Program-made: the position numbers and the translations under genes | Notes under the pieces: model-generated | Seen by the model: only the letters and a program-made list of their open reading frames with translations | What the model was told of the DNA's origin: nothing | Databases searched by the model: none | DNA from: an uncultured Sporosarcina sp. | Lineage (GTDB): Bacteria; Bacillota; Bacilli; Bacillales_A; Planococcaceae | Length of the DNA: 57,833 nt | Direction: 5' to 3' | NCBI GenBank assembly: GCA_948469885.1 | Contig: CAOKMT010000013.1 | Location: 1 to 57,833 of the forward strand | Shown here: piece by piece, positions 35,138 to 43,593 of the stretch | Numbering within the stretch: the stretch's first letter is position 1 | Layout of the letters: each line of letters begins with the position of its first letter

Positions 35138-36439
35138 CTAAGCTTTTTGTTTTATAGGCCTTGCGCTTTTTCCCTCAAGAATAGAAGTGCTCTCACTCCA
35201 ATGGATCATATAGTTCGCCAGTACATTCGTCACTTCCACGACGCTATCCAGATGCACACATTCATCCGGTCCATGCATGTTTTCACCCATCGGCCCGAAG
35301 CAAATCCCTTTTTTATCGTAATATTGCGTGAACCGTGCATCGTTTCCTGATGCACGTCCGATAATATTCACTTGACGCTCCATCACATCTTCCGCGGTTT
35401 CTTGGAACAGTTTGACGAAAGGATCTACAGGGTCTTGATACCACGGGTCTGTCGCCCAGCCGAACCATTCGAGAACGGGCGGGTGTTCCTTCATCCATTC
35501 ATCCCCTTCGACCGCTTTCATAATCGTGTCGTGGATGAGTTGTTTAATGCTTTGACGGGTTTCCCCTGGAATGAATCCGATTCGCCCTTCCAGTGTCGCT
35601 TTCCCCGGAACGGTCGACACCCAATCACCGGCTTTCATGACACCTAAGTTCAAATGGACAGCCTGTCCCGACCCTTTTTCATATAGCTCGAACTTCACAT
35701 TCTTTGCACGCCATTCGTTTAGTTTGTCTAACTCGCTAAAAACTTTCATCATTTTTGAAATGGCATTCACGCCTTCATGCGCCAAGCCGGCATGAGCTGT
35801 CCTCCCTTTCACTTGCACACGAAAATACAGTATGCCAGCGTGGGAGACCGTCATATTCAAGTTATGCGGCTCGGTTGCAATGTATCCGTCTGTCAGAAAA
35901 CCTTCTTCCAAACAGGCTAAAGTGCCTCCGCCGCCACCCGCTTCTTCTTCGATGACCGAATGGAGTTGGATGTCTCCCGCAATCGGATAATTCAAATCGA
36001 TCAACGTTTTCAGTGCAAACCAATTCGATATGAGACCCGCTTTCATGTCGGCTGACCCTCGGCCGTACAGCTTGTTTCCGATGATTTCTCCACCCCACGG
36101 ATCCATTGTCCAGTTTGCCGAAGGTTCCGGGGAGACGACATCCACATGGCCATTGATCGTCAAAGATTTGCCGTCCCTTTCTCCTTTATGGATGCCGATA
36201 ATATTTTTCCGGCCTTTGAACGGAATGCCTGAATCTATGAAAGCTTCGTGGGAAGAAAGCTTGTCATAGTCCGGCTCAACCTCATGGACGGTCAAGTTAA
36301 GCTCTTCATATTTCTTCTTCATATAAGCTTGCATTTCTTGTTCATTACCAACAACACTTTTAATGCGGACCACTTCCTGAATCGTCTTGAATAATTCTTC
36401 TTTGTTGTCATCGATATACTGTCGAATTTTCTCTTTCAA
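35138..36439 (-). CDS. M20-family metallopeptidase/deacylase
   Basis: A 433-residue zinc hydrolase of the ArgE/DapE/CPG2 family. Metal and catalytic segments are INGHVDVV, GRGSADMKAG, the glutamate pair in HSVIEEEAGG, and the C-terminal His in MGENMHGPDECVHLDS. The dimerisation insert holds RTAHAG. It removes an N-acyl group or splits a small peptide; the natural substrate cannot be fixed. It lies 31 bases after a peptide-binding lipoprotein, which hints at an imported acylated amino acid or dipeptide. No signal peptide, so it is cytosolic. Confidence 0.92.
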   Translation of the reverse strand: MKEKIRQYIDDNKEELFKTIQEVVRIKSVVGNEQEMQAYMKKKYEELNLTVHEVEPDYDKLSSHEAFIDSGIPFKGRKNIIGIHKGERDGKSLTINGHVDVVSPEPSANWTMDPWGGEIIGNKLYGRGSADMKAGLISNWFALKTLIDLNYPIAGDIQLHSVIEEEAGGGGGTLACLEEGFLTDGYIATEPHNLNMTVSHAGILYFRVQVKGRTAHAGLAHEGVNAISKMMKVFSELDKLNEWRAKNVKFELYEKGSGQAVHLNLGVMKAGDWVSTVPGKATLEGRIGFIPGETRQSIKQLIHDTIMKAVEGDEWMKEHPPVLEWFGWATDPWYQDPVDPFVKLFQETAEDVMERQVNIIGRASGNDARFTQYYDKKGICFGPMGENMHGPDECVHLDSVVEVTNVLANYMIHWSESTSILEGKSARPIKQKA

Positions 36440-36470
36440 TCTGATCTCTCCTCGTGTAGTTACATGCTTT

Positions 36471-38012
36471 TCATTTAGCTACATTCCATAGAACCGCCCC
36501 GTGTATATGATCGAAACCTGTTACATCCCCATGTGTCACGGCAATCCCGCTATAATCGCCAAATTTCACGGCTGGTAAATAGTCCCAGAACTCCGCTTGC
36601 ATTTGTGAAAACACTTCTTTTGCGGCTTCGTCGTTTTCGGCGACTAGCAAATCATCAATTAGCGCATCCATATTAGGATCGTTCGTCCAGCCTGTATAAT
36701 TCGTCCTTGAATCCAAAAAGTTCAGTTGGGTCGGGTCAGTGACCGGGTTATAAGCCATGATCATAATGTCATAAGTTGACGGGTCTTCCCTGACTTCCAT
36801 TAACGTTGGCCAGTCATAGACGAGCAGCTCCACTTCCATGCCAATCTCTTCTAGCTGTTGCTGTACGACAATTGCGGCCTGATACTGGTCATCATAATCG
36901 CGCGTCGTCAAAATCCGGACCGTCTCCCCGTTATACCCTGTCTCTTTCAACAATTCTTTTGCAGCGTCGGGATCATGGTTTTCATATACATCTTTTCCTT
37001 GATCGTTATGCCACGCGACATAATCTTTCCCTACGATCCCATGCTCCAACATATAGAATTCTTCTCTCGTATAAGCCGTCACTAAGACGTCCTCTTTTTT
37101 CACCGCTAAATTCACGGCTTGGCGACGCTTTTTATCGACAAATACGCCTTCACGGTTGTTGAAAACGGCCGTCGTAAATCCATCCGGGAAAATAACCGCT
37201 TCCAAATTCGGGTCTTTTGAAATCTGCTCATAATTATCAGTCGGGATATTTAATGCGATGTCATATTCCCCGGTTTGGACACCCGCTGTCCGTGTAGATG
37301 TATCCGGAACCATATGGATCTTCAAACGATCGACCAAAGGCTCTTTTTTCCCGACCAACCCATCGATTTCCGCAGAGGTTGATTGATAGTCTTCATTTTT
37401 TTCAAATTGGATATATTGGTCTTGTTTCCAGTCGACAAATTTAAACGGACCTGTCCCGATATATTCTGTCACGCCTAATTCTCCTGCATTTTCAATAACT
37501 TCTTCCGGCATGATCGCAGCGAAATTGACGTTCATCGCCAATATATATTTCGCGATCGTTAATGGCTTATCCATTTTCAAGATGACTGTGTAATCATCTT
37601 CCTTCACAAACTTGGAATCAGCGAAATAGATTTGGGCTTTGCCGTTTAACAGCTTCCACCGCTCCATGGAAGCGACCACGTCATCGGCGGTCATTTCTTT
37701 GCCATTGTGGAATTTCACGCCTTTTCTCAAGTGGAACGTGATACTCTTTTCGTCATCGCTCGATTCAAATGATTCGGCAAGTAGCGGAGCGACTTCGTTT
37801 TGTTCATTGAACGATAAAAGCGTTTCAAATGTATTTCTCCCAATTTCACTCGTCGCAACGGCCACCGTCAGATGCGGGTCGAGACTGGGAGGTTGCGCCA
37901 TATAAGCGACATTCAGTGTATTTTCTTCGCCTGTGTCAATCTGCCCTGCTGTTCCACTCGTACATCCAACGAGGAATACAGAGAATAAGAGAGTGAATAA
38001 TAACCTACGCAT
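36471..38012 (-). CDS. Peptide/nickel-type ABC transporter substrate-binding lipoprotein (SBP_bac_5)
   Basis: A 513-residue binding lipoprotein with signal peptide and lipobox FLVGC (Cys17). The family strings are NTLNVAYMAQPPSLDPHL, FHLRKGVKFHNGKEMTADDVV and YIGTGPFKFVDW. Such proteins bind peptides or similar solutes for an ABC permease. No permease or ATPase genes are next to it, so it is an orphan here and must share a transporter encoded elsewhere. It lies between an APC permease gene and the M20 peptidase gene with short gaps. Confidence 0.92.
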   Translation of the reverse strand: MRRLLFTLLFSVFLVGCTSGTAGQIDTGEENTLNVAYMAQPPSLDPHLTVAVATSEIGRNTFETLLSFNEQNEVAPLLAESFESSDDEKSITFHLRKGVKFHNGKEMTADDVVASMERWKLLNGKAQIYFADSKFVKEDDYTVILKMDKPLTIAKYILAMNVNFAAIMPEEVIENAGELGVTEYIGTGPFKFVDWKQDQYIQFEKNEDYQSTSAEIDGLVGKKEPLVDRLKIHMVPDTSTRTAGVQTGEYDIALNIPTDNYEQISKDPNLEAVIFPDGFTTAVFNNREGVFVDKKRRQAVNLAVKKEDVLVTAYTREEFYMLEHGIVGKDYVAWHNDQGKDVYENHDPDAAKELLKETGYNGETVRILTTRDYDDQYQAAIVVQQQLEEIGMEVELLVYDWPTLMEVREDPSTYDIMIMAYNPVTDPTQLNFLDSRTNYTGWTNDPNMDALIDDLLVAENDEAAKEVFSQMQAEFWDYLPAVKFGDYSGIAVTHGDVTGFDHIHGAVLWNVAK

Positions 38013-38064
38013 CGCTTCCTCCTTTGATTGTCTTTATTTGCTTATCATTACTTCACGAATAAAA

Positions 38065-39495
38065 CTAGTTCCTAATCATCTTTTGATCCAACTCGACACC
38101 TTCAATCGCATTCCCCACAACAAGTTCCTTCTCTTTGAAAACTTCTGCTTCTATCGAGTCGTCTTCTCCAATCTCATCCATACTACCAAGCTCTTTCCTG
38201 AAGAAATTCGTGATGAACAGCATGTAGATGATGCCGATAACAACCCAGACGATTCCGCCGATGAAAGCATCCGCATGTAAGTGCGACCAGAGAAGTCCTG
38301 TGCTTAAAGCGCCGAGTGTCGGCATAATCAGGTATTTGAATGTTTCTCTGCCCGACCTTTTTTTTTGCCGGATATAGAAGTGGACAATGACCGATAAGTT
38401 CACGAATGTGAAAGCAATCAATGCGCCGAAATTAATGACAGAAGCAATCAACTCCAAATCCGGTCCCACTGCGAACAACGATACGATGCCAGTGAATACA
38501 ATCGTAAAGACGGGCGTCCTGAATTTAGGATGTAACTTACCGAACGTTTTTTTCGGGAGCACGCCATTCCGTCCCATAACAAACAGCAAACGCGATACAC
38601 TTGCATGGGATGCCAGCCCTGAAGCGAACGTCGCTCCAAATGCACCTGCCAGGAAGATCAATTGAAACACTTGGCCACCGACGTAAAGGCCGATTTCAGG
38701 CAATGTGTCGTCCAATGTGTTAAACCTGGACAAATCTGGAAATAACGCTTGCGTAAAATAGGAGGCGATAAAGAAGATCAACCCGCCGATCATCACAGTC
38801 AACAAAATTGCCCTTGGCACAGTTGACGCATCCTTTGCTTCTTCTGTATACATCGTAATCGCGTCAAAACCGATGAACGAGAATGCAACGACAGTCGCTC
38901 CGGTCAAAATGGCCGACAGCTCGACATTGCCATTCGTCAACGGATTGATGGTGAGGAGCGTCCCTTCCCCCATCCCATTCGCGAACTGGAACGTAGCAAG
39001 AATTAAGAATGTCCCGATGAGCACAAGTGTGAAAACGACGAGTATCATGTTGACACTTGAAGTCGATTGCATACTGTACATATTGATGACTGTCACGAGT
39101 GCAACGTAAGAAAGTACCCATATCCAGACCGGAACAGTAGGAAAAAGAGACTCCATATAGATCCTGATGATCAACGCATTGACTAGCGGCAACAGTAAAT
39201 AGTCCAACAACGAGGCCCACCCGACTAGGAAGCCCAAATGAGGCCCCATCGTTTCCCTCGCATACGTATAAGCTGAACCAGCCTGCGGAAATGCCTTCAC
39301 CATTTTCCCGTAACTAATCGCCGTCAACACCATGACAACGAGTGCCACAAGGTACGCTGTCGGAACAAGCCCATTCGTCAGCTTCGACACGATTCCGAAT
39401 GTATCGAAGACGACTGTCGGTGTCATATAGCCAAGTCCTAGTGCAACAATTGCCCAAACGCCAAGAGATCGTTTCAGTGTGGTTTTCTCCACCAT
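38065..39495 (-). CDS. APC-family amino acid/polyamine permease 1
   Basis: A 476-residue permease with about 12 membrane segments. The first helix carries WAIVALGLGYMTPTVVFDTFG and the string FPQAGSAYTYARETMGPHLGFLVGW follows, as in PuuP-type amino acid/amine importers. A charged C-terminal tail (DEIGEDDSIEAEVFKEKEL) faces the cytosol. It is a paralogue of the next gene. The substrate is unknown; amines, diamines or amino acids fit the enzymes nearby. Confidence 0.9.
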   Translation of the reverse strand: MVEKTTLKRSLGVWAIVALGLGYMTPTVVFDTFGIVSKLTNGLVPTAYLVALVVMVLTAISYGKMVKAFPQAGSAYTYARETMGPHLGFLVGWASLLDYLLLPLVNALIIRIYMESLFPTVPVWIWVLSYVALVTVINMYSMQSTSSVNMILVVFTLVLIGTFLILATFQFANGMGEGTLLTINPLTNGNVELSAILTGATVVAFSFIGFDAITMYTEEAKDASTVPRAILLTVMIGGLIFFIASYFTQALFPDLSRFNTLDDTLPEIGLYVGGQVFQLIFLAGAFGATFASGLASHASVSRLLFVMGRNGVLPKKTFGKLHPKFRTPVFTIVFTGIVSLFAVGPDLELIASVINFGALIAFTFVNLSVIVHFYIRQKKRSGRETFKYLIMPTLGALSTGLLWSHLHADAFIGGIVWVVIGIIYMLFITNFFRKELGSMDEIGEDDSIEAEVFKEKELVVGNAIEGVELDQKMIRN

Positions 39496-39570
39496 CCATC
39501 CCCCTCAAATCTCACGCTCTATTTTCTACGCCCTTTCCAATAAATTTCCGACGCAAGCACTTTTCGTCTG

Positions 39571-40911
39571 TTATACAGGTTCATCGATATTTAAAGAGAA
39601 AGCTTGCTTTTTCAAACTTTTCTTCATCACAAACCAATAAATAACCCCAAACCCAAACCAAATGCTTCCCAATATTTTAGATTGCGCGTCGAGGTTGAAA
39701 AGCAACCAAGCTGTAAGTGACGCTCCAATAAGGGGAATGATTAAGTAAATGATAATCCCTTTAAACGAACGCTCTTTTCTTTTCACGAAATACAACGCGA
39801 TCACTGATATGTTGACAGCTGTAAAAGCTAGAAGTGCACCAAAATTAATGAAAGACGCAACAAAGGTTAAGCTTAAAAACAAAGCGGATAAGGATAGGAA
39901 GCCGATGAGTATAATATTATTCACTGGTATTTTTGTCTTTTCATCCAACTTCCCGAAAAAAGCTTTAGGCAATTGCCCATCTCTTCCCATCGCATACAAA
40001 ACACGTGCAGCACTTGCTTGTGAGGCGGCAGCAGAACCGAATTTAACCAATGCGGCGATGGCTAAAAATACCGCTTGCAACGCATTCCCACCAATCAATA
40101 AGATGATTTCATTCGCAGCCGCATCCGAATTCGTGAAACTCATGTAGTTTGGCCAAACATTATGGGCGAGATAAGACACCACGATGAAGCATAGCCCTCC
40201 GAGGATTGTGACGATAAATATTGCCCGTGGTATATTCTTCTCCGGATTTTTCACTTCTTCGGAAAAAGTCGATACCGAATCGAAACCTAAGAAAGAGAAA
40301 CATAACAATGCAGCACCAGCAACGACATATTTGAATGATTCATCGGCGCTGAAGAACGGCTCCAAATTTAGCAACATTCCCGTTCCTGTACCTTGTACGA
40401 TCGATTTGATCGATAACACACAGAAAACAACAAGGAATAGCAATGACAAACTAATCACAATCATATTGACATTCGCACCGAGCTTGACACCTTTTATATT
40501 CACAAAAGTAACGAGGACGATTAAGAACAGTATCCAAACGTACGGTGGAACCTCCGGGATGGCGGCAGAGAAGAAAATTCCAAATAGTAAAAAGTTCACC
40601 ATCGGGATAAGAAGGTAATCCATTAAAATCGCCCATCCTACCAAGAAACCGACTTGAGGATTGATCGCTTTCTGTGCGTATGTGTATGCCGACCCTGTAA
40701 CGGGGTAAGCTCTCGCCATTTGCCCGTAGCTATGAGCCGTGAACAACATGACAACCAATGCAAGAACATACGAGCCGGCTACCATGCCATGAGATAATTG
40801 CGAAGCGATTCCGTACGTACTGAATACTGTCGTCATTGCCATAAAAGCCATTCCATAGACAACGACTGCGGTTAGTGAAAGTGACCTCGATAATTGAACG
40901 TTATCTTTCAT
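39571..40911 (-). CDS. APC-family amino acid/polyamine permease 2
   Basis: A 446-residue permease with about 12 membrane segments and the same landmarks (YGMAFMAMTTVFSTYGIA, YPVTGSAYTYAQKAINPQVGFLVGW, AGAALLCFSFLGFDSVSTFSEE). It differs from permease 1 along its whole length, so the duplication is old. Its upstream region has two copies of TTACGGAATAT 41 bases apart (see regulatory entry), a spacing of about four helical turns. The 75-base gap to permease 1 suggests co-transcription. Confidence 0.9.
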   Translation of the reverse strand: MKDNVQLSRSLSLTAVVVYGMAFMAMTTVFSTYGIASQLSHGMVAGSYVLALVVMLFTAHSYGQMARAYPVTGSAYTYAQKAINPQVGFLVGWAILMDYLLIPMVNFLLFGIFFSAAIPEVPPYVWILFLIVLVTFVNIKGVKLGANVNMIVISLSLLFLVVFCVLSIKSIVQGTGTGMLLNLEPFFSADESFKYVVAGAALLCFSFLGFDSVSTFSEEVKNPEKNIPRAIFIVTILGGLCFIVVSYLAHNVWPNYMSFTNSDAAANEIILLIGGNALQAVFLAIAALVKFGSAAASQASAARVLYAMGRDGQLPKAFFGKLDEKTKIPVNNIILIGFLSLSALFLSLTFVASFINFGALLAFTAVNISVIALYFVKRKERSFKGIIIYLIIPLIGASLTAWLLFNLDAQSKILGSIWFGFGVIYWFVMKKSLKKQAFSLNIDEPV

Positions 40912-40979
40912 TCATTTCACTCCATCACGTATAGTGTCCAAAGGATGAATAAATTTATATCTCGTTATTAGTAGGTGGA

Positions 40980-41031
40980 ATATTCCGTAAACAATAAATG
41001 AACAAGCCCCCTGAATAAATATATTCCGTAA
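40980..41031. promoter_or_regulatory. Direct repeats upstream of permease 2 (candidate LysR sites)
   Basis: TATTCCGTAA occurs at 40981-40990 and 41022-41031. The first overlaps the perfect palindrome GGAATATTCC (40977-40986). A similar CGGAATATTCG is at 45222-45232, near the LysR gene promoter. Confidence 0.45.
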
Positions 41032-41041
41032 GAACCTGTCA

Positions 41042-42667
41042 TTACATATTTACATATTGATCGCTTCGATCGAAAACAACGTCTCCATCCATGATTGTTA
41101 ATGCTACTTGGATAGCAGGTATTTGAGCCACGGGAATATCGAACGGGTTTTGATCCAATACAATCAGGTCTGCGAGTTTCCCTTCTTCCAACGTCCCCAA
41201 CTCTTTCTCTCTGAAAGAACTATAAGCTGCGCCTTTTGTATAAGCCTTTAATGCGTCCGCCAATGTCAGCTGCTCTTTTTTATTCCACACCTCTTCATTG
41301 GTGAAATCCTTTCTCGTGACGGCATAATAAATCTCTTTTAGCGGGGCCAATGTTGTAATCGGATAATCGGTGCCGAATGCGATTTGCCCGGCAGCATCCT
41401 GTAAGGTTTTACAAAGATACACATACGGTTCTTTCTCCTTTTGCACGCGTAGCGTATGGCTTTCTATGGGCATAAGCGCCAAATGCGACGGCTGGATAGA
41501 CGGAATGACACCAATCTCTTTAAAACGTGGAATGTCTGTTGGATGTATTACTTCGATATGTTCGAGCGCATGGCGAGCATCTCTCTTGCCATTGATTTTC
41601 TGTGCTTTCTCGAAAAGATTTAAACCGAGTCGCACTGCTCCGTCTCCAATCGAATGGAAGCGGATTTGAAATCCTTCCTTATCGGCAGCCAACACCCAAT
41701 CCCTTATCGTCTCTTCCGGAAAAGCCGGACTCCCTTGTGTCTCAGGTCGATCCAAATAAGGATCAAGCATATACGCTGTATGACCTGTCACAACACCATC
41801 GATAAATTGTTTAAGACCTGTAAACTTCAACTTTTCCGATGTGAATGTATCGCGCATCGCTTTAGCTTGTTCGATCTCTCCATTCAGTGCTGGATAAAGG
41901 TGTATACGTGTTGTTAATTGTCCTGTTTCATCAAACGTTTTATACAGATTCCAATTTTTCAAACGATCGAAACTACTCGCATACAAATCATTGACCGAAG
42001 TAACCCCTAATCGTGCCGCTTGTTGTAAAAAGGCTTCGAAAAGTTCGCGTTGCTTTTCTTCGGGCATCGCAAGCGCGATATCCGCCACCAGATTCGTTGC
42101 TGTCTCAATCAAGATTCCTGTAATTTGTCCTTCTTCATCTTTCTCGATCATGCCGTACGCAGGATCGGCTGTTTGCCTTGTAATGCCAGCAACTTCCAAC
42201 GCCTTCGTATTGACCCACGTATAATGACCTTCCGCATGAAATAGAATCGTCGGCCGATCGGGAATCACTTCATCCAAATGAAAACGATTTGGAAATTCTT
42301 TGACACCCCAATTCGTTTGGTCCCAACCATATCCGAAGATCCACTCGTCTTCTTGCTTTTCATCCGCAAACTGCTGGACGAGTGTAGCGGCTTCTTCCGC
42401 TGAACGAACTTTCGATAAGTCGACGCTGGCATGTGTGAACAAACTGCCAAACATCAGATGAAGATGTGCATCGTGAAATCCCGACATAATTAACTGATTG
42501 CCGAAATCGTATACCTCCGTTTCCGGACCGATGAACGACCGGATATCTTCTTTCGTACCGATGGCTATCATTTTATTGCCTTTAATTGCAAGGGAAGCTG
42601 GCTTAGGTTCGCTTTCCAAGCCTGTGAATACCGCCTCGCTCGAAATGACTTTATCTGCAAAAACCAT
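41042..42667 (-). CDS. YtcJ-like amidohydrolase (amidohydrolase 3 family)
   Basis: A 541-residue metal-dependent hydrolase. Metal-binding HxH is seen in FHDAHLHLMFG, a later His in FHSIGDGAV, ALEHIEVIHP, and the aspartate in FGTDYPITTL. The C-terminal composite domain (LGTLEEGKLADLIVLDQNPFD) is typical. Members split amide or C-N bonds of small or cyclic amides; the substrate here cannot be read. A CcpA-type cre site lies about 45-59 bases upstream of its start. It lies between permease 2 and the GNAT gene. Confidence 0.9.
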   Translation of the reverse strand: MVFADKVISSEAVFTGLESEPKPASLAIKGNKMIAIGTKEDIRSFIGPETEVYDFGNQLIMSGFHDAHLHLMFGSLFTHASVDLSKVRSAEEAATLVQQFADEKQEDEWIFGYGWDQTNWGVKEFPNRFHLDEVIPDRPTILFHAEGHYTWVNTKALEVAGITRQTADPAYGMIEKDEEGQITGILIETATNLVADIALAMPEEKQRELFEAFLQQAARLGVTSVNDLYASSFDRLKNWNLYKTFDETGQLTTRIHLYPALNGEIEQAKAMRDTFTSEKLKFTGLKQFIDGVVTGHTAYMLDPYLDRPETQGSPAFPEETIRDWVLAADKEGFQIRFHSIGDGAVRLGLNLFEKAQKINGKRDARHALEHIEVIHPTDIPRFKEIGVIPSIQPSHLALMPIESHTLRVQKEKEPYVYLCKTLQDAAGQIAFGTDYPITTLAPLKEIYYAVTRKDFTNEEVWNKKEQLTLADALKAYTKGAAYSSFREKELGTLEEGKLADLIVLDQNPFDIPVAQIPAIQVALTIMDGDVVFDRSDQYVNM

Positions 42668-42711
42668 TCTCTCGCGCTCCTTCCACTTAAGCGTCAGAAT
42701 GCACTCAGACG

Positions 42712-42726
42712 TGGAAACGCTTTCAT
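42712..42726 (-). promoter_or_regulatory. CcpA-type cre site upstream of the amidohydrolase gene
   Basis: Minus strand ATGAAAGCGTTTCCA matches every fixed position of the consensus WTGNAANCGNWNNCW. It lies 45 bases upstream of the start codon and downstream of the GNAT gene. Confidence 0.75.
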
Positions 42727-42764
42727 TTACAAGTGCATTCCTTTTATTTCCTCACAAACATGGT

Positions 42765-43412
42765 TTATGGCGTATACTCTTCATTCTTCCATTCCATAAG
42801 CGTGGCATATTCCAACGACTCTTCATCCCCAGGTAAATAATTCGCAATTACCTTATTAAGTGTAAAGCCATTTTTCAGTTGGAATGTTAAAACGGGATCA
42901 TAGATTTTCCCTTTTATCACTTCTTGTGCATAGTCTTCAGCTGTCATTTGCTTGGCATATTTATAATAGAAAGGCATCCGACCACCGATCAAAATATTTT
43001 CCAAGTTCAGTTCTTGACAAATTCTTTTTCGTCCCTCATATAGGCGGCGACCTAACTGCATCCCTCTGAATTGTTCATTCACGCCAACCTCTATCCCATA
43101 AAGGTTGCGACCTTTAGGATTATGATTGCGAATAAACCCCAAATCACAAATTTCATAATAGGTATGCTTATCTCCATAGTCTTCGAAATTCACGATTAAA
43201 CTTAAAGCGGTTCCGACAATTTCCCCGTTATATTCAAGGCATATTTGCCCCTCGGGAAATAATGCCAGCTGACTCTCAAAGTGCTCGTGTTTCAATGACA
43301 TATCTGGTCCAAAACATCTTGCTGACAGCGCAGCGACCTTCTCGAGATCCTCTTGTACAATTTTACGTACAACTATTTCTTGAACGTTATCTTTTAGGTT
43401 TATTTGTGTCAT
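42765..43412 (-). CDS. GNAT-family N-acetyltransferase, stand-alone
   Basis: A 215-residue GNAT enzyme. The acetyl-CoA loop is seen in GVNEQFRGMQLGRRLYEGRKRICQEL. Before it comes GFIRNHNPKGRNLYGIEVGV, and after it YDPVLTFQLKNGFTL...ATLMEWKNEEY. From memory this closely matches the N-terminal half of Bacillus YhcX-type fusions in which a carbon-nitrogen hydrolase follows. Here the frame stops just where that hydrolase would start, and no hydrolase remnant follows. The acyl acceptor is unknown, possibly an amine of the island's pathway. Confidence 0.88.
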   Translation of the reverse strand: MTQINLKDNVQEIVVRKIVQEDLEKVAALSARCFGPDMSLKHEHFESQLALFPEGQICLEYNGEIVGTALSLIVNFEDYGDKHTYYEICDLGFIRNHNPKGRNLYGIEVGVNEQFRGMQLGRRLYEGRKRICQELNLENILIGGRMPFYYKYAKQMTAEDYAQEVIKGKIYDPVLTFQLKNGFTLNKVIANYLPGDEESLEYATLMEWKNEEYTP

Positions 43413-43457
43413 ACTTCATAACTCCCTTTCGATTGTCAAGAATCTATCGATCATTAG

Positions 43458-43525
43458 AGTAGACTTATCATCCTGCTAACACATCATGAAAAGTTCCGGG
43501 TGTCATTCAAGTAGATAAGTCTACT
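43458..43525. promoter_or_regulatory. Inverted repeats upstream of the GNAT gene
   Basis: A 12-bp arm AGTAGACTTATC (43458-43469) is mirrored exactly at 43514-43525. The right copy is itself part of the hairpin AGTAGA-CTTA-TCTACT (43510-43525). This could be an operator pair or an mRNA structure in the 181-base gap between the aminotransferase and GNAT genes. Confidence 0.45.
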
Positions 43526-43593
43526 GAATAGAATAAGTTAAAATTTACCTGTTACCAAAACCATTTTCCCCATTCCGCATGTCCTTTTTTCAA

